A stretch of 64,000 bases of DNA from an uncultured Myxococcales bacterium (lineage in GTDB: Bacteria > Myxococcota_A > UBA9042), in NCBI GenBank assembly GCA_903842345.1, contig CAIMLR010000039.1, forward strand, positions 62,001 to 126,000, in the 5' to 3' direction. The notes under the pieces were generated by a model. The model made no database searches. It was not told where the DNA came from and saw nothing but the letters and a program-made list of their open reading frames with translations. The translations under genes were made by a program, and so were the position numbers. Below, piece by piece: positions 1-8,825 of the stretch. Numbering within the stretch: position 1 is the stretch's first letter; every line of letters starts with the position of its first letter.

Positions 1-1203
1 TTTCGCTACCGCGCGCCCGAGACGCGGATGCAGATGTACCTGGAGACGCTGATGGCGCGCGAGGACTCGGCCAAGGAGGTCAAAGTCTTCCAGTTTGGCC
101 CGCGGCTGCTGCAGCGCTACCGCGACATCTACCAGCAGGTCTACGAGGAAGATCGCACGCTGACCTGGCGGCGGCATCGCTGGGGTCTGGCGCTGGCGGT
201 GCTGGCGACGCTGGTGCTGTACGGCGCATTCGCGTGGCTGGCGCTGGCGACCTCCGCGGGCAAGTTGACGCTGGGCGCGATGACGGCCGGGCTCCTGGCG
301 TTCAAGCAGGGCCAGCAGGCGTTTGGCGCGCTGCTGCAGGCGATCGGCGGGCTGTACGAGGACAACCTCTACGTTTCGACGCTGTTTGAGCTCCTGGACC
401 TGCCGCCTGACCCGGATCCGGGGACTGCGACGTCGGGGCCGGATCCGCAAGACGGCCTGCGGTTTGAGGGCGTCGGCTTTCGCTATCCTGGCTCGGACGA
501 GCCGGCGCTGGCCGACATCACCCTGCACGTGCGCCCGGGCCAGACGCTGGCGTTGGTGGGCGCCAATGGCTCGGGCAAGACCACGCTGATCAAGCTGTTG
601 GCGCGCCTGTACCAGCCGACCTCAGGGCGCATTGTGCTGGACGGCCGCGATCTGCAGGAGTGGCAGCCCGCGGCGCTGCGGCTGCGGATTGGCGTGATTT
701 TCCAGGACTTCCTGCGCTACCAGTTCCTCGCCGGCGAGAACGTCGGCGTGGGCGACGACCGGCACTTTGACGACGAAGTGCGCTGGCAGGAGGCCGCCGA
801 GCACGCCGCGGCGCACGAGACGCTGACGAGCCTGCCGCAAGGCTATCGCACGCAATTGGGCAAATGGTTCGACAATGGCCGCGAGCTGTCCGGCGGCCAA
901 TGGCAGCGGGTGGCGCTGGCGCGGGCGATGATGCGGACGGACGCGCAGATTCTGGTGCTGGACGAGCCGACGTCGGCGATGGACGCGGCGGCCGAAGTGG
1001 AGATCTTTGACCGGCTGCAGGATCAGGCCAAGGGCCGGATGAGCATCCTGATTTCCCACCGGTTTTCCACCGTGCGGCGCGCGGACTACATCGCGGTGCT
1101 GGACGGCGGGCGGATTACCGAGCAAGGGAGTCACGCCCAGTTGCTGGCGGCGGACGGCACGTACGCGCGCCTGTTTGAGCAGCAAGCGCAGGGCTACCGG
1201 TAG
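1..1203 (+). CDS. ABC exporter, permease-ATPase half-transporter (5' end outside window)
   Basis: The reading frame is open from base 1, so the N-terminal part of the permease lies outside the window. The visible 400 residues hold the end of the transmembrane domain, with two hydrophobic segments around residues 70-110, and a complete nucleotide-binding domain. This domain has a Walker A motif (GANGSGKTT), the ABC signature (ELSGGQWQRVALAR), a Walker B motif (ILVLDEPTSA) and an H-loop (ISHRFSTV). That order is typical of ABCB-type exporters, in which two copies form a pump in the inner membrane. The cargo cannot be read from the sequence. The stop codon overlaps the convergent gene at 1194-2240 by 10 bp. 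Nucleotidyltransferase genes of that neighbour's kind often sit beside exporters in peptide natural-product clusters, so a secreted modified product is possible but unproven. Confidence 0.9.
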   Translation, partial: FRYRAPETRMQMYLETLMAREDSAKEVKVFQFGPRLLQRYRDIYQQVYEEDRTLTWRRHRWGLALAVLATLVLYGAFAWLALATSAGKLTLGAMTAGLLAFKQGQQAFGALLQAIGGLYEDNLYVSTLFELLDLPPDPDPGTATSGPDPQDGLRFEGVGFRYPGSDEPALADITLHVRPGQTLALVGANGSGKTTLIKLLARLYQPTSGRIVLDGRDLQEWQPAALRLRIGVIFQDFLRYQFLAGENVGVGDDRHFDDEVRWQEAAEHAAAHETLTSLPQGYRTQLGKWFDNGRELSGGQWQRVALARAMMRTDAQILVLDEPTSAMDAAAEVEIFDRLQDQAKGRMSILISHRFSTVRRADYIAVLDGGRITEQGSHAQLLAADGTYARLFEQQAQGYR

Positions 1204-2240
1204 CGCGACAACGCCGCGTTGGCCGTCAGGCTCGCCAAACCGATCGCACCGCGCGGAAACTCGACGGTCAGCAGCTCAGTCAGGGCGCTGAGCCGGGGCG
1301 GCAGCGGCGGACCTTGGCGGAGATAGTGGCGCTGCACGGCCGCGCGCTGCAGACGCAGCAGGTGGCGATCAACCGGCGGCAGCTGCGCAACCAGCGCTTC
1401 CAGGGGCGCGGACGGATTCAGCGGCTCCGCGAGCCAAGCGGCGCCGGCCCGCACCGCGCGCATCACGCCGAGCTGTGCGGCCAACGCCGGCACTGAGGCC
1501 AGCGCGTCGCCGTGTTGCGCCAGCCACTGCCGGGCATCGGCCACGTGGCGCAAATCGCCGCCGAGCCCCGCCGCGAGGTGGACGAGCAGGTGCAAGGTCG
1601 CATCGATGGGGTGCAGCACCCGCGTGCCGTCGGCCAGCTGGGTCGCGCGCGCGGCTGCGGCAGCCACGACCTGGGGCGTACCGTAGGCCGGAAAGCGCAC
1701 GGGGCAGCCGAGCAGCAAATGCAGATCCAGCGACGCGCCACCGGCGGCCGCCACGTACTGCTCCGTGCGACCACTCGGCGCGCGATAGACGCAGGCCATG
1801 CCGCTCCGCGTCAGGAACCTCCGCACGTCGGGCAGCGCGTCAGGGGCGACAAGTGCGTCGACGTCGATGGCCGGCCGCAGGATGCCAGGCGGATAGGCGC
1901 GCTCCTCGATCGACGTTCCCTTGAGGAGCACCAGCGCCGCCGACGGACCGGCGAAAAGTAGCCGCAGGCTCTGCCGCAGCGCATCCACTTCCAGCACGCG
2001 GCGCATTTCGACATTGGCCGCTTTCTGCAGCGCCGCGTGTTGCCCGGACGTCCACTGCACCAGCCCCTGCGCGGCGTGCTCCAGCAGCCACGACGCGCCG
2101 CGTTCCTGGATCGCCCGCTGGACCAGCCAGTCGCGCTGGGCATCGGAGAGCTGCGCGGCATCGCCCGGCGCTTGCATGACCGGACGCAACACCTGCGTGA
2201 GGACGCGATAGGCCTGGCGGTCTCCAATCGGCTGGTTCAC
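1194..2240 (-). CDS. Uncharacterised nucleotidyltransferase-family protein (PF14907/NTP_transf_5-like)
   Basis: This 348-residue soluble protein begins at a GTG with a short AGG box upstream. Residues about 105-135 contain the LLKGTSIEE segment followed by RPAIDVDALV. This matches the KG...R..D.D pattern of the uncharacterised nucleotidyltransferase family, where the aspartates would bind metal. A second acidic segment (LDLHLLL) follows at about residue 172, and the rest is Ala/Leu-rich helix. Members are often found with ABC exporters, PqqD-like proteins or sulfotransferases in peptide-modification clusters. Here it converges on an ABC exporter gene with a 10-bp overlap, so the two are neighbours but not co-transcribed. 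Substrate unknown; the family call is from motif recognition only. Confidence 0.65.
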   Translation of the reverse strand: MNQPIGDRQAYRVLTQVLRPVMQAPGDAAQLSDAQRDWLVQRAIQERGASWLLEHAAQGLVQWTSGQHAALQKAANVEMRRVLEVDALRQSLRLLFAGPSAALVLLKGTSIEERAYPPGILRPAIDVDALVAPDALPDVRRFLTRSGMACVYRAPSGRTEQYVAAAGGASLDLHLLLGCPVRFPAYGTPQVVAAAAARATQLADGTRVLHPIDATLHLLVHLAAGLGGDLRHVADARQWLAQHGDALASVPALAAQLGVMRAVRAGAAWLAEPLNPSAPLEALVAQLPPVDRHLLRLQRAAVQRHYLRQGPPLPPRLSALTELLTVEFPRGAIGLASLTANAALSRYR

Positions 2241-2312
2241 GGGACCTGTCTGGGCAAGCGCGCCCGGACGGCAAGGCTACGCGACTCGGTCCCGCCGGCC
2301 AAGACCCGCACT

Positions 2313-2924
2313 TCAGAACCGCATGGCCAGCAGCACGCCCTGCGGGGTCGGCACCACCGCCGCATACCGCGACGGCTGGCGCAGGAGCAGCCACGTGCCC
2401 ACACCCGCCACCGCCACGCCTGCCACCGCCACGCTCGCGCCGATCATCAGTTGGTTGTTGAGTGAAGCCGCCTTGTCCGCAACCTGCTGTTGCGCCGCCG
2501 GCGAAGCGTACTGCAGTGGATTGGCGGTCACCTGTTGGCGCAGCGTCAGGCCATCCTGCACCGCTGAATACGCCGACCCGCCGCCCATGCCGATCGCCAG
2601 CACACCCACGCCCAACGTCACCCATCCCGGCCAGCGCTGTGGCGCGTCCGACCGCGTCAGCGTCTGATTGGCGTAGTCCGCGATGCGCGGCGCGTCGTCA
2701 ATCGCGTGCACCACGGTGCGCGCCTCGTGGCGGTGCTCCACCGTGACCGTGTACGACGGCGCCTCCTCCGCGCTTGCCGGACGCGGGGCCAGCAGCATGC
2801 CCGCAAGCGCGGCCAATGACAGGAAGATCTCGGGCTCGCGGCGGACGAGACGCACAACCGCACGCCAGGTCGGCCGCACGTGCGGGTGCTGGCCAAGGCG
2901 CAGCGGAACGGGCCAGTGATTCAT
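2313..2924 (-). CDS. Hypothetical protein with two or three membrane segments
   Basis: The preferred ATG gives 203 residues and follows a G-rich box; the frame stays open 22 codons further upstream. There is a hydrophobic stretch ending in PRPASAEE near residue 50, which may be a cleavable signal or a first membrane helix. Two further hydrophobic segments (WVTLGVGVLAIGMGG and LMIGASVAVAGVAVAG) flank a polar loop. The last of these is followed by the basic stretch LLLRQPSR. I recognise no catalytic motif. The layout (signal, short periplasmic part, two helices) is common among poorly characterised envelope proteins of Myxococcota. It lies downstream of fhs on the same strand with a gap of about 150 bp that holds two small hairpins, so it may be transcribed separately. 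Confidence 0.6.
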   Translation of the reverse strand: MNHWPVPLRLGQHPHVRPTWRAVVRLVRREPEIFLSLAALAGMLLAPRPASAEEAPSYTVTVEHRHEARTVVHAIDDAPRIADYANQTLTRSDAPQRWPGWVTLGVGVLAIGMGGGSAYSAVQDGLTLRQQVTANPLQYASPAAQQQVADKAASLNNQLMIGASVAVAGVAVAGVGTWLLLRQPSRYAAVVPTPQGVLLAMRF

Positions 2925-2956
2925 AGCAACCCCCAATTCCCAAAAGGGAAACCTCA

Positions 2957-2973
2957 TCCGGAAAAGTCCCGGA
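2957..2973 (-). terminator. Possible weak terminator hairpin after fhs
   Basis: A 5-bp stem (TCCGG/CCGGA) with a 7-base loop lies about 105 bp beyond the fhs stop. A second small hairpin (TTCCC-AAAA-GGGAA, 2937-2950) lies just before the next start codon. There is no run of T after either stem, so this is a weak candidate. Confidence 0.3.
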
Positions 2974-3078
2974 CGCGCCAACCGTCTCACGGCATTGGGA
3001 TGTCAGTAGCGGCCGGAAAGTTCATCGCGGCGGTGGCCAGCGCGCGAGGGGGCGCAACGGCAGGAACCGGGCAAAGGC

Positions 3079-4758
3079 TCAAAACAGCCCTTCCACCAGA
3101 CCCTGTTCGTTGATGTGAATGTGGTTGGCCGCCGGAATCCGCGGCAGCCCGGGCATCGTCATCACTTCCCCGCAAATCACCACCAGGAATTCCGCGCCCG
3201 TCGCCAGCCGGATCTCGCGGATCGGCACGGTGTGGTTGGACGGCGCGCCTTTGAGGCTCTGATCCGTCGAAAAACTGTACGGCGTCTTGGCGATGCAGAC
3301 GGGAAAGTGGCCGTACCCGAGCTTCTCGTAGTTGTGGAGTTCATCCCGCACTTTCTTGTCGGCGATCACCTCGCTCGCGCCATAGAGCTTGAGCGCGATC
3401 GTTTTGACCTTCTCGAAGAGCGGCATGTCGTCCGGGTAAAGCGGCGCGTACTGAGCAGCACCGCTGTCGGCAATCGCCGCAACGGCCTTGGCCAACTCCG
3501 CCGTCCCCGCGCCGCCGTCAGACCAATGCGTGCACAGGAACGCCTGCGAGCCCATCTCGGCCGCCACGTCGCGCACGAGTTGGATCTCCTCGGCGGAATC
3601 TGTGTCAAAGCGGTTGATCGCCACGACCGCCGGCACGCCAAACTGCTTCAGGTTCGACAGATGCCGCTTCAGGTTGGCCGCACCCTTCTTCAGCGCCACC
3701 AGATCCGGCTTCTCCAGATCGGCCAACTCCGCGCCGCCGTGCGCCTTCAACGCGCGGATCGTCGCCAGCAGCACGACGGCGTCCGGACGCAGCCCGGCCT
3801 TGCGGCACTTGATGTCAAAGAATTTCTCCGCGCCCAGATCCGCGCCAAAGCCGGCTTCCGTCACCACGTAGTCCGCCAGCTTGAGCGCGGTCTTGGTCGC
3901 CACGACCGAATTGCAGCCATGCGCGATGTTGGCAAACGGCCCGCCGTGCACAAACGCCGGATTGCCTTCCAGCGTCTGCACGAGGTTGGGCATCAGCGCG
4001 TCCTTGAGCAGCACGCTCATCGCGCCTGGCGCGTGCAGATCGCGGGCGAACACCGGCTTCTTGTCAAACGTGTAGCCAATCAGGATGTTGCCAAGTCGGC
4101 GGTGCAGATCTTCCAGGTTCTCCGCGAGGCAGAAGATCGCCATGACCTCGGACGCCACCGTGATGTTGAAGCCCGTCTCGCGCGGCGTCCCGTCGCCCGC
4201 GCCGCCCAAGCCCGTGACCATGGAGCGCAGCGAGCGGTCGTTCATGTCCATCGCGCGCCGCCAGGTGACCCGCCGCAAGTCGATGTTGAGCGCGTTGCCC
4301 CAATGCACGTGATTGTCGATGAGCGCGGCCAGCAGGTTGTTCGCCGCGCCGATCGCGTGAAAATCGCCGGTGAAATGGAGATTGATGTCCTCCATTGGCA
4401 CGACCTGCGCGAAACCGCCGCCCGCCGCGCCGCCTTTCATGCCAAAGCACGGACCGAGGCTCGGCTCGCGGAGGCAGACCATCGCGTTTTTGCCGATTTG
4501 GTTGAGGCCGTCGGTCAGGCCGACGCTCAAGGTGGTCTTGCCCTCGCCCGCGGCGGTCGGCGAAATGGCGGTCACGAGGATCAGCTTGCCGCTCGGCTTG
4601 TCCTTGAGCGTGTCGATGAAGTCGAACGCGACCTTGGCTTTGCTCGGGCCATATTGGTACAGGCTGTCGCGCGGAATGCCGAGGCGGTCGGCGACGTGGC
4701 TGATGGGCCGAATCGGCGCGCTGCGGGCGATGTCGATGTCTTGCGGAATGGAGCGCAT
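3079..4758 (-). CDS. fhs: Formate-tetrahydrofolate ligase
   Basis: This enzyme makes 10-formyl-tetrahydrofolate from formate, ATP and tetrahydrofolate in the cytoplasm. The 559-residue product has the usual length of the family. It opens with the conserved N-terminal pattern [12 protein letters not shown], then has the P-loop [10 protein letters not shown] at residues 67-76. Other family blocks are [19 protein letters not shown], the FTGDFHAI segment, and the C-terminal [10 protein letters not shown]. The ATG at 4758 was chosen over an upstream extension because AGGGGA sits 6 bases before it and the family starts here. The formate dehydrogenase genes a few kilobases upstream on the same strand suggest a shared C1 pathway. 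The leader can fold so that the ribosome-binding site is paired (see 4762-4815). Confidence 0.97.
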   Translation of the reverse strand: MRSIPQDIDIARSAPIRPISHVADRLGIPRDSLYQYGPSKAKVAFDFIDTLKDKPSGKLILVTAISPTAAGEGKTTLSVGLTDGLNQIGKNAMVCLREPSLGPCFGMKGGAAGGGFAQVVPMEDINLHFTGDFHAIGAANNLLAALIDNHVHWGNALNIDLRRVTWRRAMDMNDRSLRSMVTGLGGAGDGTPRETGFNITVASEVMAIFCLAENLEDLHRRLGNILIGYTFDKKPVFARDLHAPGAMSVLLKDALMPNLVQTLEGNPAFVHGGPFANIAHGCNSVVATKTALKLADYVVTEAGFGADLGAEKFFDIKCRKAGLRPDAVVLLATIRALKAHGGAELADLEKPDLVALKKGAANLKRHLSNLKQFGVPAVVAINRFDTDSAEEIQLVRDVAAEMGSQAFLCTHWSDGGAGTAELAKAVAAIADSGAAQYAPLYPDDMPLFEKVKTIALKLYGASEVIADKKVRDELHNYEKLGYGHFPVCIAKTPYSFSTDQSLKGAPSNHTVPIREIRLATGAEFLVVICGEVMTMPGLPRIPAANHIHINEQGLVEGLF

Positions 4759-4761
4759 GTG

Positions 4762-4815
4762 GATTCCCCTGCCGCGTCTGTTCCCCGTGCGGCGGGGAGT
4801 TTGTAGGGGGAAATC
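4762..4815 (-). promoter_or_regulatory. fhs 5' leader with a fold that can hide the ribosome-binding site
   Basis: On the transcript strand the ribosome-binding site AGGGGAAUC (4770-4762) is complementary to an upstream GAUUUCCCCCU (4815-4805), giving about nine pairs with a bulge on one side. Between them lies a second perfect stem, UCCCCG/CGGGGA (4798-4782). The two C-tracts and two G-tracts could also exchange partners. This is a candidate translation-control leader. I do not recognise a known riboswitch class. Confidence 0.4.
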
Positions 4816-4875
4816 GCGGCGGCGGCAAGTCGCTCCCCAAGGGTCACCGACGCGCATGCGAAGCCGAGCCGTCTC

Positions 4876-5436
4876 TCACTTGCACGAAGACCATCGTTGA
4901 ACGCTCCACGTCCCTGCCAGATCGTCGGTTTCTGCCATCGGAAAGTGCGCGCCGGTGTTGAACGAGACCATGCCCTTCACCCTCAACTGCAGGACGACGC
5001 TCGCGCCGGTGACGATTTCAGGCAACCCCGCGCGGGACAACACCTCGATCGTGAGCGTGGCCGAAGCGCTGCCCGTTGTTGCCGGGTCGCGCATACCGAC
5101 CGCCGTCACCGATTGCGGCGCGCCAGTCATCGGATCAAAATCGAATGTCATATCTTGCGTGCTGCCGCCTTCGGTGAGCCTCATGACGAGCAAGAGCGGC
5201 GCGCCCGGCGGGAGCGTACGCGCGCTTCCCTGTTCTGGGGCGTTGATGTTGAGTTCGTACGCCACGGTTTCGGTTTGACCGCCGGGGAGTGTGAGCGTGT
5301 TCGTCATCTTCAAAGGCGACCCGCTCTGCAGGAACGCGGATTCGCCCGGGTCGGGGCAACCGCTCGTGCAGCCACCAGACCCGATGATACCCGCGAGGAA
5401 CGACAGGACGACGATGCCAGGCCGGTCCAACTTCAT
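4876..5436 (-). CDS. Hypothetical lipoprotein
   Basis: The 186-residue product starts with MKLDRPG, a hydrophobic core, and the lipobox-like GSGGC with Cys23 as the likely lipidated residue. It is therefore predicted to be membrane-anchored and exported. The mature part is Thr/Ser/Gly-rich and looks beta-rich, with alternating hydrophobic strands such as LLLVMRLTE and VVLQLRVKG and a final WSSCK. A GGAGA box lies 9 bases before the ATG. It starts upstream of fhs on the same strand, 117 bp apart, and diverges from the DUF4160 gene. I recognise no known domain. It may be a small secreted binding or structural protein. Confidence 0.7.
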   Translation of the reverse strand: MKLDRPGIVVLSFLAGIIGSGGCTSGCPDPGESAFLQSGSPLKMTNTLTLPGGQTETVAYELNINAPEQGSARTLPPGAPLLLVMRLTEGGSTQDMTFDFDPMTGAPQSVTAVGMRDPATTGSASATLTIEVLSRAGLPEIVTGASVVLQLRVKGMVSFNTGAHFPMAETDDLAGTWSVQRWSSCK

Positions 5437-5567
5437 CAGAATGATCTCCTCAGCTTGGGGCTTCGCGCTAGTATCCGGTCTGCGGACGTGCAGTCAACTG
5501 TCTCTTGCCTCGCGCCCGGCCGGGTCCTACCATGAGGGCCCGTCGGTTCGGCGGTTGCAGGTCGGTC

Positions 5568-5837
5568 ATGCCCGTCATCTCCATGTTCTACGGCATCATC
5601 GTGCAGATGTTCGTGCTGGATACGGACCGCCATCACGCGCCCCATATCCACGTACGCTATGCCGAGTTCAACGCTTCGGTAGCCATCGACTCCGGTGAGT
5701 TGCTGGCCGGGCAACTTCCGGCGAGGCAACTGCGGTTGGTCCACGCATGGATCGAGATTCACCGGGAAGAATTGGTCGCGGATTGGACGCTGGCGGTGAG
5801 CGGCACACAGCCGTACAAGATTGAGCCGCTGCGATGA
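5568..5837 (+). CDS. DUF4160 family protein
   Basis: The 89-residue product starts MPVISMFYGI and carries the hallmark HHAPHIHVRY (family pattern H-P-H-F-H-V), followed by a short acidic/hydrophobic helix region ending near YKIEPL. That matches small DUF4160 proteins, which are widespread, mobile, and usually encoded right before a DUF2442 gene. The ATG at 5568 is preferred over upstream in-frame starts because homologues begin at this point. Its stop overlaps the next start (ATGA), so the two are translationally coupled. The biochemical role is not established. The pairing and small sizes have led to the idea of a toxin-antitoxin-like unit, which remains an inference. Confidence 0.85.
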   Translation: MPVISMFYGIIVQMFVLDTDRHHAPHIHVRYAEFNASVAIDSGELLAGQLPARQLRLVHAWIEIHREELVADWTLAVSGTQPYKIEPLR

Positions 5838-6112
5838 CGATCGGAAGTGACATGCTGGTTAGCGCCTCTGTGCCCGCAGCTGCCGACATTGTCGCTGCAT
5901 GCGCGCTGATTGGTGCCCAGCTCGCAGTCGAGTTCGCTGATGGCCGCAAGGGTTCGTTTGATACCCAGCCATTCCTGCGTTACCCGGCGTTCGCACAATT
6001 GGCGAATCACGCGTATTTCCAGCGCGTCTTTGTCGCTCACGGGACGATTTGCTGGCCGGATGGCGAAGACTTCTCGCCAGAGACTGTGGCGGCGCGGCTT
6101 GTCACAGCCTAG
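5834..6112 (+). CDS. DUF2442 family protein
   Basis: This 92-residue protein overlaps the DUF4160 gene by 4 bp. It contains the DUF2442 features: VEFADGRKGSFDTQPFL, a central FxxL segment, and the GTICWPDGEDFSPETV block that corresponds to the conserved W-P-x-G-x-D-x-x-P. Family members are small, soluble, and typically partner DUF4160 proteins or toxins. The gene ends 4 bp before the 3' end of the convergent fdhA gene. The pair sits between parts of the formate module without any obvious metabolic link, which fits an acquired accessory unit. Confidence 0.85.
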   Translation: MTIGSDMLVSASVPAAADIVAACALIGAQLAVEFADGRKGSFDTQPFLRYPAFAQLANHAYFQRVFVAHGTICWPDGEDFSPETVAARLVTA

Positions 6113-6116
6113 CGAA

Positions 6117-8825
6117 TCACGACACGACCACCCCAACCTCCACCGCCACAACCTTGTACTCCGGACACTTCGCCTCGGAATCCATCACGTCGCTCGTGAG
6201 CCGATTCACGTCGCTCTCCGGAAAATGGAACGTCGTGCTCAGCGTCCCCGGCAGCACCGCGTCCGTCACTTGCGCGTGCAGCTGGATTTCGCCACGCGCG
6301 GACGTCACCCGCACCCGCGCGCCATCGGCGATTCCGCGCGCCGCCGCATCGAGCGGATGCATCAGCAGCACGTCTTCCGACTTCAGCGCCACGTTGCCGG
6401 TGCGCCGCGTCATCGTCCCGCAGTTGTAGTGCACCAGATCGCGCACGGTCGAGAGCACCAGCGGGAATTGTTCGCCATGCTCGCTCAGCTCCGGGCTCTC
6501 GCGCCAGTCGACAAAAAAGAACGGCGCCTTGCCGATCTTGAACGCGTCTTTGTGCAGGATCTGCGTGTCGCGCCCATCCGCTGCCACCGGCCACTGCTTG
6601 CCCTGCTCGCCCAGACCTTGCCACGTCACGCCCGCAAAGAACGGCACCACCTGGCTGATTTCTTCCAGCATCCCCGCGGCGTCATATGGCGGCTGCGGAT
6701 ACCCCATCCGATTCATCACGCCGATGACAATCTCGCCATCGGGCTTGGTCCCCGCAATCGGCGCTACCACGCGCTGCACGCGCTGGATCCGCCGCTCGCC
6801 ATTGGTGAACGTCCCGTTTTTCTCCAGGAACGACGAGCCCGGCAGCACCACCGTCGCCAGCCGCGCCGTGTCCGTCATGAACAGCTCCTGGACAATCAGC
6901 AGCTCCAGGCTCTCGCACGCCGCCACGACCTTCGTCGTATTCGGATCGGTCTGCGCCACGTCTTCGCCCATGATCCACAGCGCCTTGAGCTTGCCTTCCA
7001 GCGCCGCGTCAAACATCTCTGGAATCTTGTAGCCCTTGGCCGACGGCACCGGCACGCCGTACTGTTTGGCGTAGTGCGCCAGGTTCTCCGCGACCGTCAC
7101 GTCCAGATAGCCCGCGCCCTGATGCGGCTGCACGCCCATGTCCGCCGCGCCCTGCACGTTGTTCTGCCCGCGCAGCGGATTCACGCCCACGCCCGGCCGC
7201 CCGATGTTGCCGGTGATCATCGCCAGCTGGGCAATCAGCATCACAGCGAACGTGCCCTGGTTGTGCTCCGTGACGCCCAGGCCATGGAACGACATCGCGT
7301 TGTCCGCCATCGCATACAGCCGCGCCGCCTTCTTCACCAGCGCACGTGGCACGCCGGAAATCTCCTCCAGCGCGGCGATGTCCACCTGCAGCATCCGCGC
7401 CTTGAACGCGTCGTAGCCGGTCGTCCGCTCCGCAACAAACGCTTCGTCCACAAGGCCGTCTTGCAGGATGTGGTACAGCAGCATGTTCAGCACCGCGACG
7501 TTCGTGCCCGGCCGCAGTTGCAGGTGCACGTCGGCATAGCGCGCCAACTCCGTCTTGCGCGGATCGATGACGATGAGCGGCACGCCGCGCAGCGCCGTCT
7601 GCTTGATCTTGGCGCCGGTGACGGGATGGCCTGACGTCGTGTTGCTGCCGATGACAAGCACGCAATGGGTGTGCTTCAGGTCCTCGATCGAGTTCGTCGC
7701 CGCGCCCAAGCCAAACGTCCGCTGCATGCCCAAGGCCGTCGGCGCGTGACAGACGCGCGCGCAACCATCGATGTTGTTGGTGCCGATGACCGCGCGGAAG
7801 AACTTCTGCATCAGGTAATTTTCTTCGTTCGTGCAGCGGGAGGACGAAATGCCGGCGATCGCATCCGGGCCGTGCTCCGCCTTGATGGCGGTCAGACGGT
7901 CGGCGATGAAGTCGAACGCCTCCTGCCAGCTCACCTCGACGAACGCGCCGTTCTTCTTGATGAGCGGCGACCGCAAGCGGTCTTTGTGGTTGTAGAACTT
8001 GAACGCGTACCGGCCTTTGACGCACAAATGCCCGGGATTGACGGCGCTGTCCCACGGCGCGCTGATGCTGTGGACTTCGTCATTGTCGACCGCGACGAGC
8101 AGGTTGCAGCCCACGCCGCAATACGTGCAGGTCGTGCGGACTTGCGTCTCCGGACGCGGTTTGGCGGACTCAAAGACGTCAGAAATGGCGGAGGTCGGGC
8201 ATGCCTGGGCGCACGCGCCGCACGCGACGCAGTCGGATTCCGCGAACGTCTGGTCCATGCCCTTGATGACGCGCGTCGCGAATCCGCGGCCGGCCATGCT
8301 GAGGACGAATTGGCCCTGGACCTCGTCGCAGGCGCGGATGCAGCGGTAGCAGTGGATGCACTTGGCGAGGTCGCTGGTCAAATACGTGTGGCTGTGGTCG
8401 GGCAACGTGGCGCTGTGGTTGGCGCCTTCCGGGTACCGAACGTCGCGGATACCGACCTGGGCGGCGACGTCCTGCAACTCGCAGTGGCCATTGGCTTCGC
8501 AGGTCGGACACGCGAGCGGATGGTTGGTCAGCACCAACTCGACGATGTTGCGGCGCAAGCGCAGGAGCCGCTCACTGTGCGTGATCACGTGCGTGCCCGG
8601 CGTCGCGGGCGTGTGACAGGCGCCCACAACGCGCCAGGGGCCGTCGGCAGAGCTGGCGACCTCCACCGAGCACAGCCGACAACTGCCAAACGGCTTCAGG
8701 TGCGGCGCGTCGCAGAGCGTCGGGATGAACTTCTGGCCTTTGTGGCGCTGGATGAACTGCAGCAGCGTCTCACCGGGCGCCAGCTCGTGGGCGTGATGGT
8801 CAAGCAGGATGGGCGCGTCGCTCAT
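6117..8825 (-). CDS. fdhA: Formate dehydrogenase catalytic subunit (NuoG-like N-terminus, Cys-type)
   Basis: This 902-residue molybdenum or tungsten enzyme oxidises formate or reduces CO2. Its N-terminal part resembles NuoG: a 2Fe-2S ferredoxin with C38, C49, C52 and C70, then a His-Cys3 4Fe-4S site (H102, C106, C109, C115). Two further 4Fe-4S motifs lie at C156-C166 and C199-C209. The catalytic domain begins with a 4Fe-4S site at C233, C236, C240 and C268. The metal-binding residue is C359 in CARVCHAPT, so this is a cysteine and not a selenocysteine enzyme. The chain of clusters implies electron transfer to the NADH-linked partner encoded immediately upstream, with which it overlaps by 4 bp (ATGA). 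Confidence 0.95.
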   Translation of the reverse strand: MSDAPILLDHHAHELAPGETLLQFIQRHKGQKFIPTLCDAPHLKPFGSCRLCSVEVASSADGPWRVVGACHTPATPGTHVITHSERLLRLRRNIVELVLTNHPLACPTCEANGHCELQDVAAQVGIRDVRYPEGANHSATLPDHSHTYLTSDLAKCIHCYRCIRACDEVQGQFVLSMAGRGFATRVIKGMDQTFAESDCVACGACAQACPTSAISDVFESAKPRPETQVRTTCTYCGVGCNLLVAVDNDEVHSISAPWDSAVNPGHLCVKGRYAFKFYNHKDRLRSPLIKKNGAFVEVSWQEAFDFIADRLTAIKAEHGPDAIAGISSSRCTNEENYLMQKFFRAVIGTNNIDGCARVCHAPTALGMQRTFGLGAATNSIEDLKHTHCVLVIGSNTTSGHPVTGAKIKQTALRGVPLIVIDPRKTELARYADVHLQLRPGTNVAVLNMLLYHILQDGLVDEAFVAERTTGYDAFKARMLQVDIAALEEISGVPRALVKKAARLYAMADNAMSFHGLGVTEHNQGTFAVMLIAQLAMITGNIGRPGVGVNPLRGQNNVQGAADMGVQPHQGAGYLDVTVAENLAHYAKQYGVPVPSAKGYKIPEMFDAALEGKLKALWIMGEDVAQTDPNTTKVVAACESLELLIVQELFMTDTARLATVVLPGSSFLEKNGTFTNGERRIQRVQRVVAPIAGTKPDGEIVIGVMNRMGYPQPPYDAAGMLEEISQVVPFFAGVTWQGLGEQGKQWPVAADGRDTQILHKDAFKIGKAPFFFVDWRESPELSEHGEQFPLVLSTVRDLVHYNCGTMTRRTGNVALKSEDVLLMHPLDAAARGIADGARVRVTSARGEIQLHAQVTDAVLPGTLSTTFHFPESDVNRLTSDVMDSEAKCPEYKVVAVEVGVVVS

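Noticed and set aside
3115-4806. 563-codon plus-strand open frame
   Set aside because: It is antisense to fhs, has an Arg/His-rich translation and no ribosome-binding site.
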